Positions 57,334-64,000 of a DNA stretch of 64,000 nucleotides are shown here, one piece after another. Source of the DNA: an uncultured Erythrobacter sp. (lineage in GTDB: Bacteria; Pseudomonadota; Alphaproteobacteria; Sphingomonadales; Sphingomonadaceae); the NCBI GenBank assembly GCA_947494705.1, contig CANLVN010000003.1, forward strand, positions 310,001 through 374,000, read 5' to 3'. The translations under genes and the position numbers were made by a program. Numbering within the stretch: position 1 is the first letter of the stretch; each line of letters opens with the position of its first letter. The notes below the pieces were generated by a model. The model did not search any database. It was not told the DNA's origin and saw only the letters and a list, made by a program, of their open reading frames with translations.

Positions 57334-59075
57334 CAGGCCTCTCCCTCTTCGGGGAAGGGCCGCACGGTCACGGTCTGCATCATCCCTGCGTGCATGTGAT
57401 AGAGCAGGTGGCAGTGGAAGGCCCAGTCGCCTGGCTCGTTCGCAGTCAGGTCGAACGTCGCCGTGCCGCCCGGCTGCACCACCACTGTGTGCTTCAAAGG
57501 CTGGTTCATCATGCCAGCACCGTTCACCAGTTCGAAGAAGTGTCCGTGCAGGTGGATCGGGTGCGCCATCATGGTGTCGTTCACCAGTTTGACCCGTACC
57601 CGCTCGTCGTAACCGAAGCGGATAGGATCGTCGGTGACGGCGCTGAACTGCTTTCCGTCGAACGACCACATGTAGCGTTCCATATTGCCGGTGAGGTGGA
57701 TTTCCATTCTGCGGGTGGGCATCCGGTGCGGGTTCGCGTTCTTCGCCTTGAGGTCGGTGTAGCGCAGCACACGGTGGTCGACGGTATTCAGGCCGAGGCC
57801 GGGGAAATCCATCCGGTTCATCGGCATCGGCGCGACCATGTCGATGCCGGGGCCAACTTTTACGTCAGGCGGCAGCAGCGAGGTATCGCGCATGGAGTGA
57901 TCCATATCACCACCCGCATCGGCGGTGCCGTGGTCCATCCCTTCCATGTTTCCGTGGCCAGAATGGTCCATCCCGCCCATGCCCATGTCGGCCATGGTCA
58001 GCGTCACCGGCTCGCGCAGCGGCGGCGGCGTGGCGCGGTGGCCTGCATGCGAGGTGAGGCTGGCGATGCCCATGCCCGAACGATCCATCGCCTCTGCCAC
58101 GAAAGCGTAGCTGCCTTCGCGCGGCTTGACGATCACGTCGTATGTCTCGGCTACGCCGATCTGGAACTCGTCCACCGGCACCGGATCAACCTCCTGCCCG
58201 TCGGCGGCGATCACGGTCATTTCCACGCCGGGTATGCGCACGTTGAAGAACGTCATGGCCGAACCGTTGATGATCCGCAGACGCACGCGCTCACCCGGGT
58301 CGAACAAGAACTCAAGATCGTCCGCCGGGCCATGGCCGTTGACGAGGAAGGTGTAGGTCGCCCCCGTCACGTCCGAGATATCGCGCGGGTTCATCCGCAT
58401 CGCGCCCCACATTAGGCGATCCTCGAGGCTCATCTCGCCGCTGCCGACCGTCATCATCTGGCGGTTGAAGTAATGCTCCCCCACCATCAGCTTGCGCGCG
58501 ATCTCGTGCGGGTGGCGCGGAGTGAATTCGCTCAGCAGGACGACATAGTCACGGTCGTAGCGCGGGTCCGGCATGTGGTGGGCGTGCTCGCCTTCGATCA
58601 CGATGGGGCCGTAATGCCCGGCCTGTTCCTGCAGGCCGGAATGGCTGTGCCACCAATAGGTGCCGGTCTGACGCACGGGGAAGCGATAGGTGAACGTCTC
58701 TCCCGGACGGATGCCGGGGAAGCTGACGCCGGGCACGCCGTCGAACTGGAACGGCAGCAGCAGGCCGTGCCAGTGGATCGAGCTGTCCTCATCAAGGTTG
58801 TTGGTGACGTTCAGCGTCACTTGCTGCCCCTCGCGCAGGCGGATCAGTGGGCCGGGGACGGTGCCGTTGACGGCAATCGCATGGCCACTGCGCCCGCCGG
58901 TGCTGAAATGATGGTTGCCGATGGAAAGGTCGATGGTGTCGCCCGAAAGCTCGCCGAAGCCTTGCTGCGCGTGTGAGAGCGACTGGCCGCGTGCCCATGA
59001 CGGAATGGCCAGACCGGCGCCCGCCAGTGCGCCAGTGCCCAGCAGTCCGCGCCGGGAGATGAGGGGTTGTTTCAT
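57333..59075 (-). CDS. copA: Multicopper oxidase CopA (Tat-secreted)
   Basis: CopA oxidises Cu(I) in the periplasm. The 580-residue protein has a Tat signal (MKQPLISRRGLLGTGALAG). Copper ligands are in IHWHGLLLP, WWHSHSGL, HPIHLHGHFF and HCHLLYHMHAGM. A Met/His-rich insert (ADMGMGGMDHSGHGNMEGMDH) lies near residue 310. Its start is 28 bases from the CsoR-type operator. The divergent csoR gene and copB complete a standard island. Confidence 0.95.
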   Translation of the reverse strand: MKQPLISRRGLLGTGALAGAGLAIPSWARGQSLSHAQQGFGELSGDTIDLSIGNHHFSTGGRSGHAIAVNGTVPGPLIRLREGQQVTLNVTNNLDEDSSIHWHGLLLPFQFDGVPGVSFPGIRPGETFTYRFPVRQTGTYWWHSHSGLQEQAGHYGPIVIEGEHAHHMPDPRYDRDYVVLLSEFTPRHPHEIARKLMVGEHYFNRQMMTVGSGEMSLEDRLMWGAMRMNPRDISDVTGATYTFLVNGHGPADDLEFLFDPGERVRLRIINGSAMTFFNVRIPGVEMTVIAADGQEVDPVPVDEFQIGVAETYDVIVKPREGSYAFVAEAMDRSGMGIASLTSHAGHRATPPPLREPVTLTMADMGMGGMDHSGHGNMEGMDHGTADAGGDMDHSMRDTSLLPPDVKVGPGIDMVAPMPMNRMDFPGLGLNTVDHRVLRYTDLKAKNANPHRMPTRRMEIHLTGNMERYMWSFDGKQFSAVTDDPIRFGYDERVRVKLVNDTMMAHPIHLHGHFFELVNGAGMMNQPLKHTVVVQPGGTATFDLTANEPGDWAFHCHLLYHMHAGMMQTVTVRPFPEEGEA

Positions 59076-59088
59076 ACGCTCCAGCTAC

Positions 59089-59105
59089 ATACCCTAGGGG
59101 GGTAT
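59089..59105 (-). promoter_or_regulatory. CsoR-type copper operator
   Basis: ATACCC-TAGGG-GGGTAT is a G-tract-containing inverted repeat in the 49-base divergent gap between copA and csoR. This is the classic form of operators recognised by CsoR/RcnR repressors. It would control both directions. Confidence 0.7.
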
Positions 59106-59124
59106 TTCAAGGGAACGAAAGAAC

Positions 59125-59397
59125 GTGGTCCAGCAAACGAAGTCACTGATAAACCGCCTAGGCCGGATCGAAGGCCAGGTGCGCGGCGTGCGCGCCATGG
59201 TGGAACAGGATCGCTACTGCATCGACATCCTGCACCAGATCCAGGCGGTGAAAGCCGCGCTCGCCAAGGCAGAGGACGAAATCCTCAAGAGCCATGCCTC
59301 GCACTGCGTGGCGGAGGCAATCGAATCGGGCGATGTAGAGGAACAGCGCGCCAAGTTCGGGGAACTGGTGGACCTTTTCGCCAAGACGAAACGCTAG
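59125..59397 (+). CDS. csoR: CsoR/RcnR-family metal-responsive repressor
   Basis: The 90-residue repressor starts at GTG 59125. It has the four-helix DUF156 fold with LINRLGRIEGQVRGVRAM and the metal ligands Cys32 (RYCID), His57 and Cys61 in SHASHC. The Cys-His-Cys set with H-x3-C spacing is that of Cu(I) sensors (CsoR), not RcnR. It sits divergent from copA over the operator at 59089. Copper would release it from DNA. Confidence 0.9.
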   Translation: MVQQTKSLINRLGRIEGQVRGVRAMVEQDRYCIDILHQIQAVKAALAKAEDEILKSHASHCVAEAIESGDVEEQRAKFGELVDLFAKTKR

Positions 59398-59417
59398 AAC
59401 CAGTGGAAGGAGGCAAC

Positions 59418-59966
59418 ATGCAATCGGAAGGAAACTACAGGCGCTTCATGGTGATGGTGGGCACGTCCACCGTAATCATGTTGGGGCTGATGTACCTCAA
59501 CACCTACGTGATCGACCATGTGTTCTGGAGCGAGACGCGCTTCTGGATGATGTTCGTGATGGGCGCCGTCATGACCGTGGTCATGCTCGCTTTCATGTGG
59601 GGCATGTACAAGAACAAGGCGAAGAACTGGCTCATAATCGGCGTGGCCGTGGTGACATTCGCGGTTTCGCTGTTCCTCGTGCGCAGCCAGACGACGATCG
59701 ACGACAGGGACTACATGTCGGCCATGATTCCACACCACTCGATCGCCATCCTTACAAGCGAGCGTGCCGGGATCGAAGACGTGCGCGTGCGCAAGCTGGC
59801 GAACGACATCATCCGCGCCCAGCGCCGGGAGATCGACGAGATGCGTTGGCTGCTGAAAGACATCGACGAAAACGGCATTGCCGCGACCGAGGCAGAGGCC
59901 GAAGCGCGCGCCGTTCCCGATTTCAAATCCCAGGTAAATCCCGGTACGCCGACCCCAGGCGAATAG
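59418..59966 (+). CDS. DUF305 membrane protein of the copper island
   Basis: ATG 59418 follows AGGAGG and gives a 182-residue protein with three or four hydrophobic helices (VMVGTSTVIMLGLMYLN, FWMMFVMGAVMTVVMLAFMW and WLIIGVAVVTFAVSLFLV). A DUF305 domain follows, with the short motif YMSAMIPHHSIAILTSE. DUF305 proteins are frequent in copper-resistance loci, where the His pair may bind metal. It lies 20 bases after csoR, so it is co-transcribed. Confidence 0.85.
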   Translation: MQSEGNYRRFMVMVGTSTVIMLGLMYLNTYVIDHVFWSETRFWMMFVMGAVMTVVMLAFMWGMYKNKAKNWLIIGVAVVTFAVSLFLVRSQTTIDDRDYMSAMIPHHSIAILTSERAGIEDVRVRKLANDIIRAQRREIDEMRWLLKDIDENGIAATEAEAEARAVPDFKSQVNPGTPTPGE

Positions 59967-60071
59967 CTGTTGGTCCGCAGCCGTCTATCTTGCAGACAGT
60001 CCGATTTTGGCAAAAAAGGGATGAAGCTGACAACTCTTTGGCCAATTTCGGCCTTCCAGAAGCTGTGACGA

Positions 60072-60983
60072 TCACGCCTCCGCCTGATCCGACAACCAGG
60101 CCAGAAATTGGCGCACCTTGCGCGTCTCGGAATGCCCGGACAGCGCAACTGCCGTGTATTGCAGGCCGGGTATCCGGGTGTCGGGACGCAATTCCACGAG
60201 CCAGCCTCGTTCGAGCAAGTCCGCAACAAGCAGGTTGCTCGCCAGGACCATTCCCTGTCCGGCAAGCGCAGCCTGGATCGAATGTTGCTCTTGATCGAAA
60301 CTGCGCCGGTTCTCGAACCTTGCGGGATCAAGCCGCTGTGCCTCCAGCCAATCATCCCAGCCAACCTGCCTGAGCGACTGCGACCGCCATCGAGTCTCGA
60401 TCAAGACGGCATCCTCGATACCGGCACAGGCCTGAAGCAGATCCGGATGAGCGAACACGCCGAATGTCTCGTGCGCCACCGGAGAGACTGCTAACCCCGC
60501 CTGTTCAGCCGCACCGTATCGGATTGCTACATCGACCCGCCGGTCACGCTCGAGATCGAGCATTTCGGTGGAGGTTTCGGCATGGACGCTTGTCGCGGGG
60601 TGCCGTGCTTCGAAATCTGCTAGGCGCGGGACAAGCCAAAGCGCCGCAAAGGCGGGAGTGGTGGTGATCGTCAGGCGCGACGACACGTCGCGCAAGTCGC
60701 CAAGCGCATCGTAGATCTCTCGAAAGCCCTTTGAAGTCGCCGCAGCGAGCCGGTTGCCTTCCTGTGTCAGGACGATCTTGCGGACCTCCCGAACAAACAG
60801 CGCGACGCCTAATTGGTCTTCAAGCGTACGTATCTGGTGCGAGACCGCGGTAGGGGTAACGCCCAATTCGGTCGCTGCATCCTTGAAACTGCCCGTTCGC
60901 GCCGCCGCATCGAAGGAGCGAAGCGCTGGCAGCGAGATCGACGAGACGTTCACACGGGCATCCCATAAATGAATTCTGTTCAT
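60072..60983 (-). CDS. LysR-family transcriptional regulator (GcvA-like)
   Basis: This 303-residue LysR regulator has the N-terminal winged helix-turn-helix (ALRSFDAAARTGSFKDAATE, LGVTPTAVSHQIRTLEDQLG) and a periplasmic-binding-like effector domain. It resembles the GcvA subgroup by VSSISLPALRSFDAAARTGS. It is divergent from the azoreductase gene, so it probably regulates that gene with a 108-base shared region. The effector is unknown. Confidence 0.88.
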   Translation of the reverse strand: MNRIHLWDARVNVSSISLPALRSFDAAARTGSFKDAATELGVTPTAVSHQIRTLEDQLGVALFVREVRKIVLTQEGNRLAAATSKGFREIYDALGDLRDVSSRLTITTTPAFAALWLVPRLADFEARHPATSVHAETSTEMLDLERDRRVDVAIRYGAAEQAGLAVSPVAHETFGVFAHPDLLQACAGIEDAVLIETRWRSQSLRQVGWDDWLEAQRLDPARFENRRSFDQEQHSIQAALAGQGMVLASNLLVADLLERGWLVELRPDTRIPGLQYTAVALSGHSETRKVRQFLAWLSDQAEA

Positions 60984-61091
60984 GCATAGCTGAGCTCTTA
61001 CCTTTTGTCGAACCGGCGTCAGGCAATCATTCTCCGCCCTCTACCGAGCGTCAAAGCTCGCTCGGATCAGGATATTCGAGGAGACCATGAA

Positions 61092-61766
61092 TTGAATAAA
61101 ATTCTTCGCATCGACGCCAGTGCACGGACCTCCCGGTCGCTCACCCGCACGTTGGCAGACAGGTTCACCGACAGCTGGCTTACGCGGCGTCCCGGGGACG
61201 AGGTCATCCTGCGAGATGTCGGGAGAAACCCGCCTGCCATCATCTCCGAGGATTGGATCGCGGCCGCCTTTGCCAAGGAACGCACGCAAGAGCAGGAGCA
61301 GCTTCTTGCTGCTTCGGAGGAACTCATCGCCGAAGTGGCAGAAGCGCAGATCATCGTCTTGGCAGCACCGATGTACAATTACGGCATGCCGGCCGCGCTT
61401 AAGGCTTGGTTCGATCAGGTCGTCAGGGTCGACAAGACCTTCACCTTCGACCTTGCCCGGGGCGACGCGCCGCTCGAACCGGTTTTCTCGGGCAAGACCC
61501 TTATCCTGCTTACCTCGTGGGGCGAGTTCGGCTTCGGTCCGGGAGGGCCAAACGAAGGCCGTGACTGCCTTACACCGCATGTGCGCACGGCAGCGCGCTA
61601 TCTTGGAGTGGAGACATTCCACCATATCGGGATCGAGTTTCAGGAGTTCGGCGATGAACGCTTCGAGGCATCCCGTGAGTCTGCCTTCACCGCAATCGAG
61701 CCATTGGTCGAAAAGCTAGCCGGTCCGGATGGTCAAGGCACCGAGAATAGGAAGGCAGCGGCCTGA
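61092..61766 (+). CDS. azoR: FMN-dependent NADH azoreductase (TTG start)
   Basis: AzoR-type flavodoxin-fold quinone/azo reductase. The product of about 224 residues starts at TTG 61092 with GAGGAG upstream, giving (M)NKILRIDASARTSRSLTRTL; an ATG just upstream stops at once. Segments VLAAPMYNYGMPAALKAWFD (FMN contact) and ILLTSWGEFGFGPGGPNEG are typical. It detoxifies quinones and azo compounds using NAD(P)H. The LysR gene opposite is probably its regulator. Confidence 0.9.
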   Translation: MNKILRIDASARTSRSLTRTLADRFTDSWLTRRPGDEVILRDVGRNPPAIISEDWIAAAFAKERTQEQEQLLAASEELIAEVAEAQIIVLAAPMYNYGMPAALKAWFDQVVRVDKTFTFDLARGDAPLEPVFSGKTLILLTSWGEFGFGPGGPNEGRDCLTPHVRTAARYLGVETFHHIGIEFQEFGDERFEASRESAFTAIEPLVEKLAGPDGQGTENRKAAA

Positions 61767-61790
61767 CCAACATGCTATTCGCGATCTTCG

Positions 61791-61835
61791 CAAACGTCTG
61801 CTCTTGGGTCGTCAGCTGTCAGACCGCTTTTATGA
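61791..61835 (+). repeat. Dispersed palindromic repeat, copy A
   Basis: ACGTCTGCTCTTGGGTCG followed by AGCTGTCAGACCGCTTTTA closely matches copy B at 63306. It lies in the gap after azoR. Confidence 0.6.
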
Positions 61836-61979
61836 GGAAAGCTCGGATAGCGGCCTGTCCGGTCTCGGGTGATCGAGAACCGTCCCCGAATTTCCGAGAT
61901 TGGGGTGGGAAGCTGCCGTTCTGCCGGATTAATCTAGGCGCCAGCCTGGCCTGCTCTCGCATTCAAGCGCATGAAGAAA

Positions 61980-62555
61980 TCATGGACTATCAATATCTAA
62001 GAGCTCGGTGACTAACTGGAACCACTCATCATTGCGCGGAGAGTGGATCGGTTCGAAAGACAAACGGCTCTCGGTGCCCAAAAGCGCCAGATACGTATAT
62101 CCAATTACGAAACGTGGAGCGACCGGGCAATGTGTTCCAATTGCCGTGACCACGCCGATCCCGCCGGGCCCCGTCTGAGCGAACTGCCGATGAGCGTTAG
62201 CAATCTCACTATGCCTGACGCCCAGCTCGAAATACAATTGCGGCGGAATTGGATACGGAGTTGAACCGTAGACGACGACCCTTCCTTGAAGCCCTCCCTT
62301 CAATTCTGTCCCCGTCGACGAAAGAACATAGTAGCCATCGTATCCTTCGCGAGAGTTGTCAGGAATGAACTCGGCAGCTGTAGCAAGGAAAATGGTATGG
62401 GACTTGGCAATAACCTCGTTGACCGGGCGACGCTCCCACTCGACGTAGCCAGTCTTGCATGTTGAGATTGATCGCGCAGCGGCAGCTGGTGTTGCCGCCA
62501 CTTGAATGCATGCCGCTAACGGCACGATGGCCCATAGAAGATGCCTGATTTGCAT
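61980..62555 (-). CDS. Secreted protein, uncharacterised
   Basis: ATG 62555 gives a 191-residue protein with a signal peptide (MQIRHLLWAIVPLAACIQVA). Five or so conserved-looking blocks follow, such as CKTGYVEWERRPVNEVIAKS, YYVLSSTGTELKGGLQGRVV and HCPVAPRFVIGYTYLALLG. The first and last blocks, with paired cysteines and P-RF-VG-TYL, are reminiscent of secreted OB-fold (NTR/TIMP-like) proteins, but I give this low confidence. A longer frame to 62705 is not favoured. The surroundings are repeats and a second unknown gene. Confidence 0.6.
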   Translation of the reverse strand: MQIRHLLWAIVPLAACIQVAATPAAAARSISTCKTGYVEWERRPVNEVIAKSHTIFLATAAEFIPDNSREGYDGYYVLSSTGTELKGGLQGRVVVYGSTPYPIPPQLYFELGVRHSEIANAHRQFAQTGPGGIGVVTAIGTHCPVAPRFVIGYTYLALLGTESRLSFEPIHSPRNDEWFQLVTELLDIDSP

Positions 62556-62681
62556 CGGGTTAGCATAAAGCCAAGCCGAATGACCGCAATCGGGTCGTGA
62601 GCGGAAAATCCGGTTTCGGCTCAAACCGTGGCAAAGCTGCCAGTCCGCTATCGGGTAGATCGCCCTCCATGCCGAATGTCT

Positions 62682-62727
62682 GAATATGGGGTGGAAACCA
62701 GACATTCGGCTTTATGTCTGTCGCCTC
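62682..62727 (+). repeat. Dispersed palindromic repeat, copy C
   Basis: GTCTGAATATGGGGTGG, then AAACCAGACATTCGGCTTTA. It keeps the layout GTCTG...GGGT(C/G)G...GACA-TC-G-CTTTA of copies A and B. It overlaps the end of the gene at 62726 by two bases. Confidence 0.5.
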
Positions 62728-63238
62728 AACCAAGCTGTCCTCTCAACCAATCGCGCAACCGTCCAAATGACCGGACTGCGGAGGGTTGCGGAAGATCGCT
62801 GAGTTTGCTTCCGTTATAGACATTCACCGACCTGCTCACGGAGATGTAAGGCCCGGTGCGCGGCTCGAAGCTCCATCCTGCAAGATACATGTTGGCCTTA
62901 GCAGCCGTTTCCCACACCAGTGGAACCGCGCTTGTGAGCCAATCCCCGGTAGGCATGATGTCCTGCCATGCCTCAATGCCGCAGTGTCCTCCCACGTAAT
63001 CAACATCAAAGTCTTGACCACAGTTTTCGAACTCGCGCTTCGCAAGCTGGCAATACTGCGCCTCCATGCCCCAGTTTTCGTCATCACCTGACGTGAGGGG
63101 GTAAAGGTGGAAGCAGACCTTTGGCCCAGAGATGGTTTCATCGGCCGAGTTTGCTATGTCCCGGATCGCTGCTCGCCCATGCAGAAGGTGATCCTCCAGC
63201 GTCCAATCCGGCTCGTCCATCCTCGCGTCCATCCTCAC
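62726..63238 (-). CDS. Hypothetical protein, no recognised family
   Basis: This 170-residue acidic protein has no signal peptide. It includes PKVCFHLYPLTSGDDENWGM, EAQYCQLAKREFENCGQDFD and VWETAAKANMYLAGWSFEPR. Aromatic and cysteine residues are numerous (three Cys-containing blocks), so a folded domain is likely. The GWSFEPR-GPYISVS strand region may be the core. No motif identifies it. It lies between repeat copies and the bchJ fragment. Confidence 0.55.
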   Translation of the reverse strand: MRMDARMDEPDWTLEDHLLHGRAAIRDIANSADETISGPKVCFHLYPLTSGDDENWGMEAQYCQLAKREFENCGQDFDVDYVGGHCGIEAWQDIMPTGDWLTSAVPLVWETAAKANMYLAGWSFEPRTGPYISVSRSVNVYNGSKLSDLPQPSAVRSFGRLRDWLRGQLG

Positions 63239-63305
63239 CTAGCGCCTCTCGCGGAAGAGCGTAGTGGTTTCTAGAATAGGGGACAACGGTTAGAGCCGAC
63301 GTTCC

Positions 63306-63347
63306 TCAACGTCTGTTTCTGGGTCGCAAGCGGACAGTCCGCTTTTA
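63306..63347 (+). repeat. Dispersed palindromic repeat, copy B
   Basis: ACGTCTGTTTCTGGGTCG, then AAGCGGACAGTCCGCTTTTA, close to copy A at 61791. It sits in the gap before bchJ. Confidence 0.6.
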
Positions 63348-63441
63348 GCTCCTACCGTTGAGAAGCCGTCATTCGGCTTTCAGGCATTTATGCGGGTTGC
63401 TTGGGCAAGTGAGTTTGGGGCCGGTTGCGGGCCTCCTGTGA

Positions 63442-63999
63442 TCAGGACGAGATGCGATAACTGTGGATCTGGGACATCTCGGACGCTGGCTGACTAAGCT
63501 CGCAGCGACAGCCCGGAGATACCAAGCGCCTGTACAAACCCTCAAAGACCCCGGCGTACCATTGCAACAGCGATTCCGGCAGCAGGATCGGATCATCGGC
63601 GCCGCTGCGATCTATCTCGAACTCCCACGCGCTGCTGAACCGGATGCGCCCTGCGCCTATGAACGTCCATGCATGTTGACGTATGGCTCGCATCAGCAGG
63701 GCACCCGAAAGCGCGGGCGGCAGAGCCTGCAATAACCGCACTGCCATCGACGGGATTCGGTTGGCGATGATGTAATCGGCGGTTCGGCGCGCAGCCTCTT
63801 GCGTGATTACGAAGCAGTCGAGCGGTTCGCGCAGCGACAGCCAACGGTGCAATCGCAACACGTCCATTTCCGGTATCATCGCGTCGCCCGTGGGGATTTG
63901 CGCGATCTGCGAATTGGCGAGAATGGCGTTTGTTTCCTGCTCGCCAAGGCGTTCGCGCATGGCGATTACGGCGTGGATGACCGCATGGGGACCGATCAT
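63442..63999 (-). CDS. bchJ: BchJ-like bacteriochlorophyll V4R protein (5' part outside window)
   Basis: BchJ carries a V4R domain and takes part in bacteriochlorophyll synthesis, once assigned as a 4-vinyl reductase. The visible 185 residues begin MIGPHAVIHAVIAMRERLGE, equivalent to the internal RIGPNAI-type start of known BchJ. The first methionine may therefore not be the true start, which could lie beyond the window edge. The V4R core is ARRTADYIIANRIPSMAVRL, LLMRAIRQHAWTFIGAGRIR. Its presence suggests a photosynthesis gene cluster to the right. Confidence 0.8.
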   Translation of the reverse strand: MIGPHAVIHAVIAMRERLGEQETNAILANSQIAQIPTGDAMIPEMDVLRLHRWLSLREPLDCFVITQEAARRTADYIIANRIPSMAVRLLQALPPALSGALLMRAIRQHAWTFIGAGRIRFSSAWEFEIDRSGADDPILLPESLLQWYAGVFEGLYRRLVSPGCRCELSQPASEMSQIHSYRISS

Positions 64000-64000
64000 C

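Overview
The window looks like the chromosome of a Sphingomonadales alphaproteobacterium of the Erythrobacter/Altererythrobacter type. Supporting signs are high GC, a permuted two-piece tmRNA whose tag decodes as ANDNEALALAA, the lptD-surA-pdxA-rsmA gene order, an F1-only ATP synthase operon, a SciP/DUF1153 protein, HdaA, and a fragment of bchJ at the right edge. The bchJ fragment suggests that a bacteriochlorophyll gene cluster begins there and that the organism is an aerobic anoxygenic phototroph. No tRNA, rRNA, CRISPR array or intact insertion sequence was found.

Left third (1-24 kb). An FtsX-type ABC exporter faces a TesA-like esterase, and recF follows. Next is a short operon of three tiny membrane peptides plus PspC, preceded by a textbook -24/-12 (sigma-54) promoter. 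Then come an SDR/Nudix pair, a lemA operon with three TPM-domain proteins, a tandem pair of mscL genes and ssrA. The arginine succinyltransferase genes follow: an M20 peptidase, astA and astB, with an opposing methyltransferase gene between astA and astB. Next are malate synthase G, an M15-like peptidase, a PilZ protein, a secreted amidohydrolase and the outer-membrane biogenesis cluster.

Middle (24-46 kb). lptD is divergent from pepA, a DUF2256 protein and holC. A lipoprotein and ndk follow. purM, a purN fused to a YjbR-like domain, and a sulfotransferase form one operon, divergent from a DUF2066 protein, hdaA, a serine acetyltransferase and a DUF2794 protein. Then come a polytopic membrane protein, an SDR, gph, glmU with an HNH-like protein, a SOUL protein, a SciP-like regulator with CtrA-like half-sites upstream, a prolyl oligopeptidase and an MscS-type channel that may start at ATC.

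Right third (46-64 kb). The F1 operon atpHAGDC carries three extra genes: a YgiN-like monooxygenase and two paralogous cysteine-patterned lipoproteins. A TauD-type dioxygenase with a perfect palindrome in its leader, a multi-domain trypsin-like protease and ada follow. After ada lies a seven-copy array of ~22-bp repeats, then a copper-resistance island (copB, copA, csoR, DUF305) with a CsoR-type operator. A LysR regulator/azoreductase pair and two uncharacterised genes follow, embedded among copies of a dispersed palindromic repeat. The window ends in bchJ.

The most promising undescribed items are the lipoprotein pair in the ATP synthase operon, the tiny-peptide/pspC operon, the phased repeat array beside the copper island, and the PurN-YjbR fusion.
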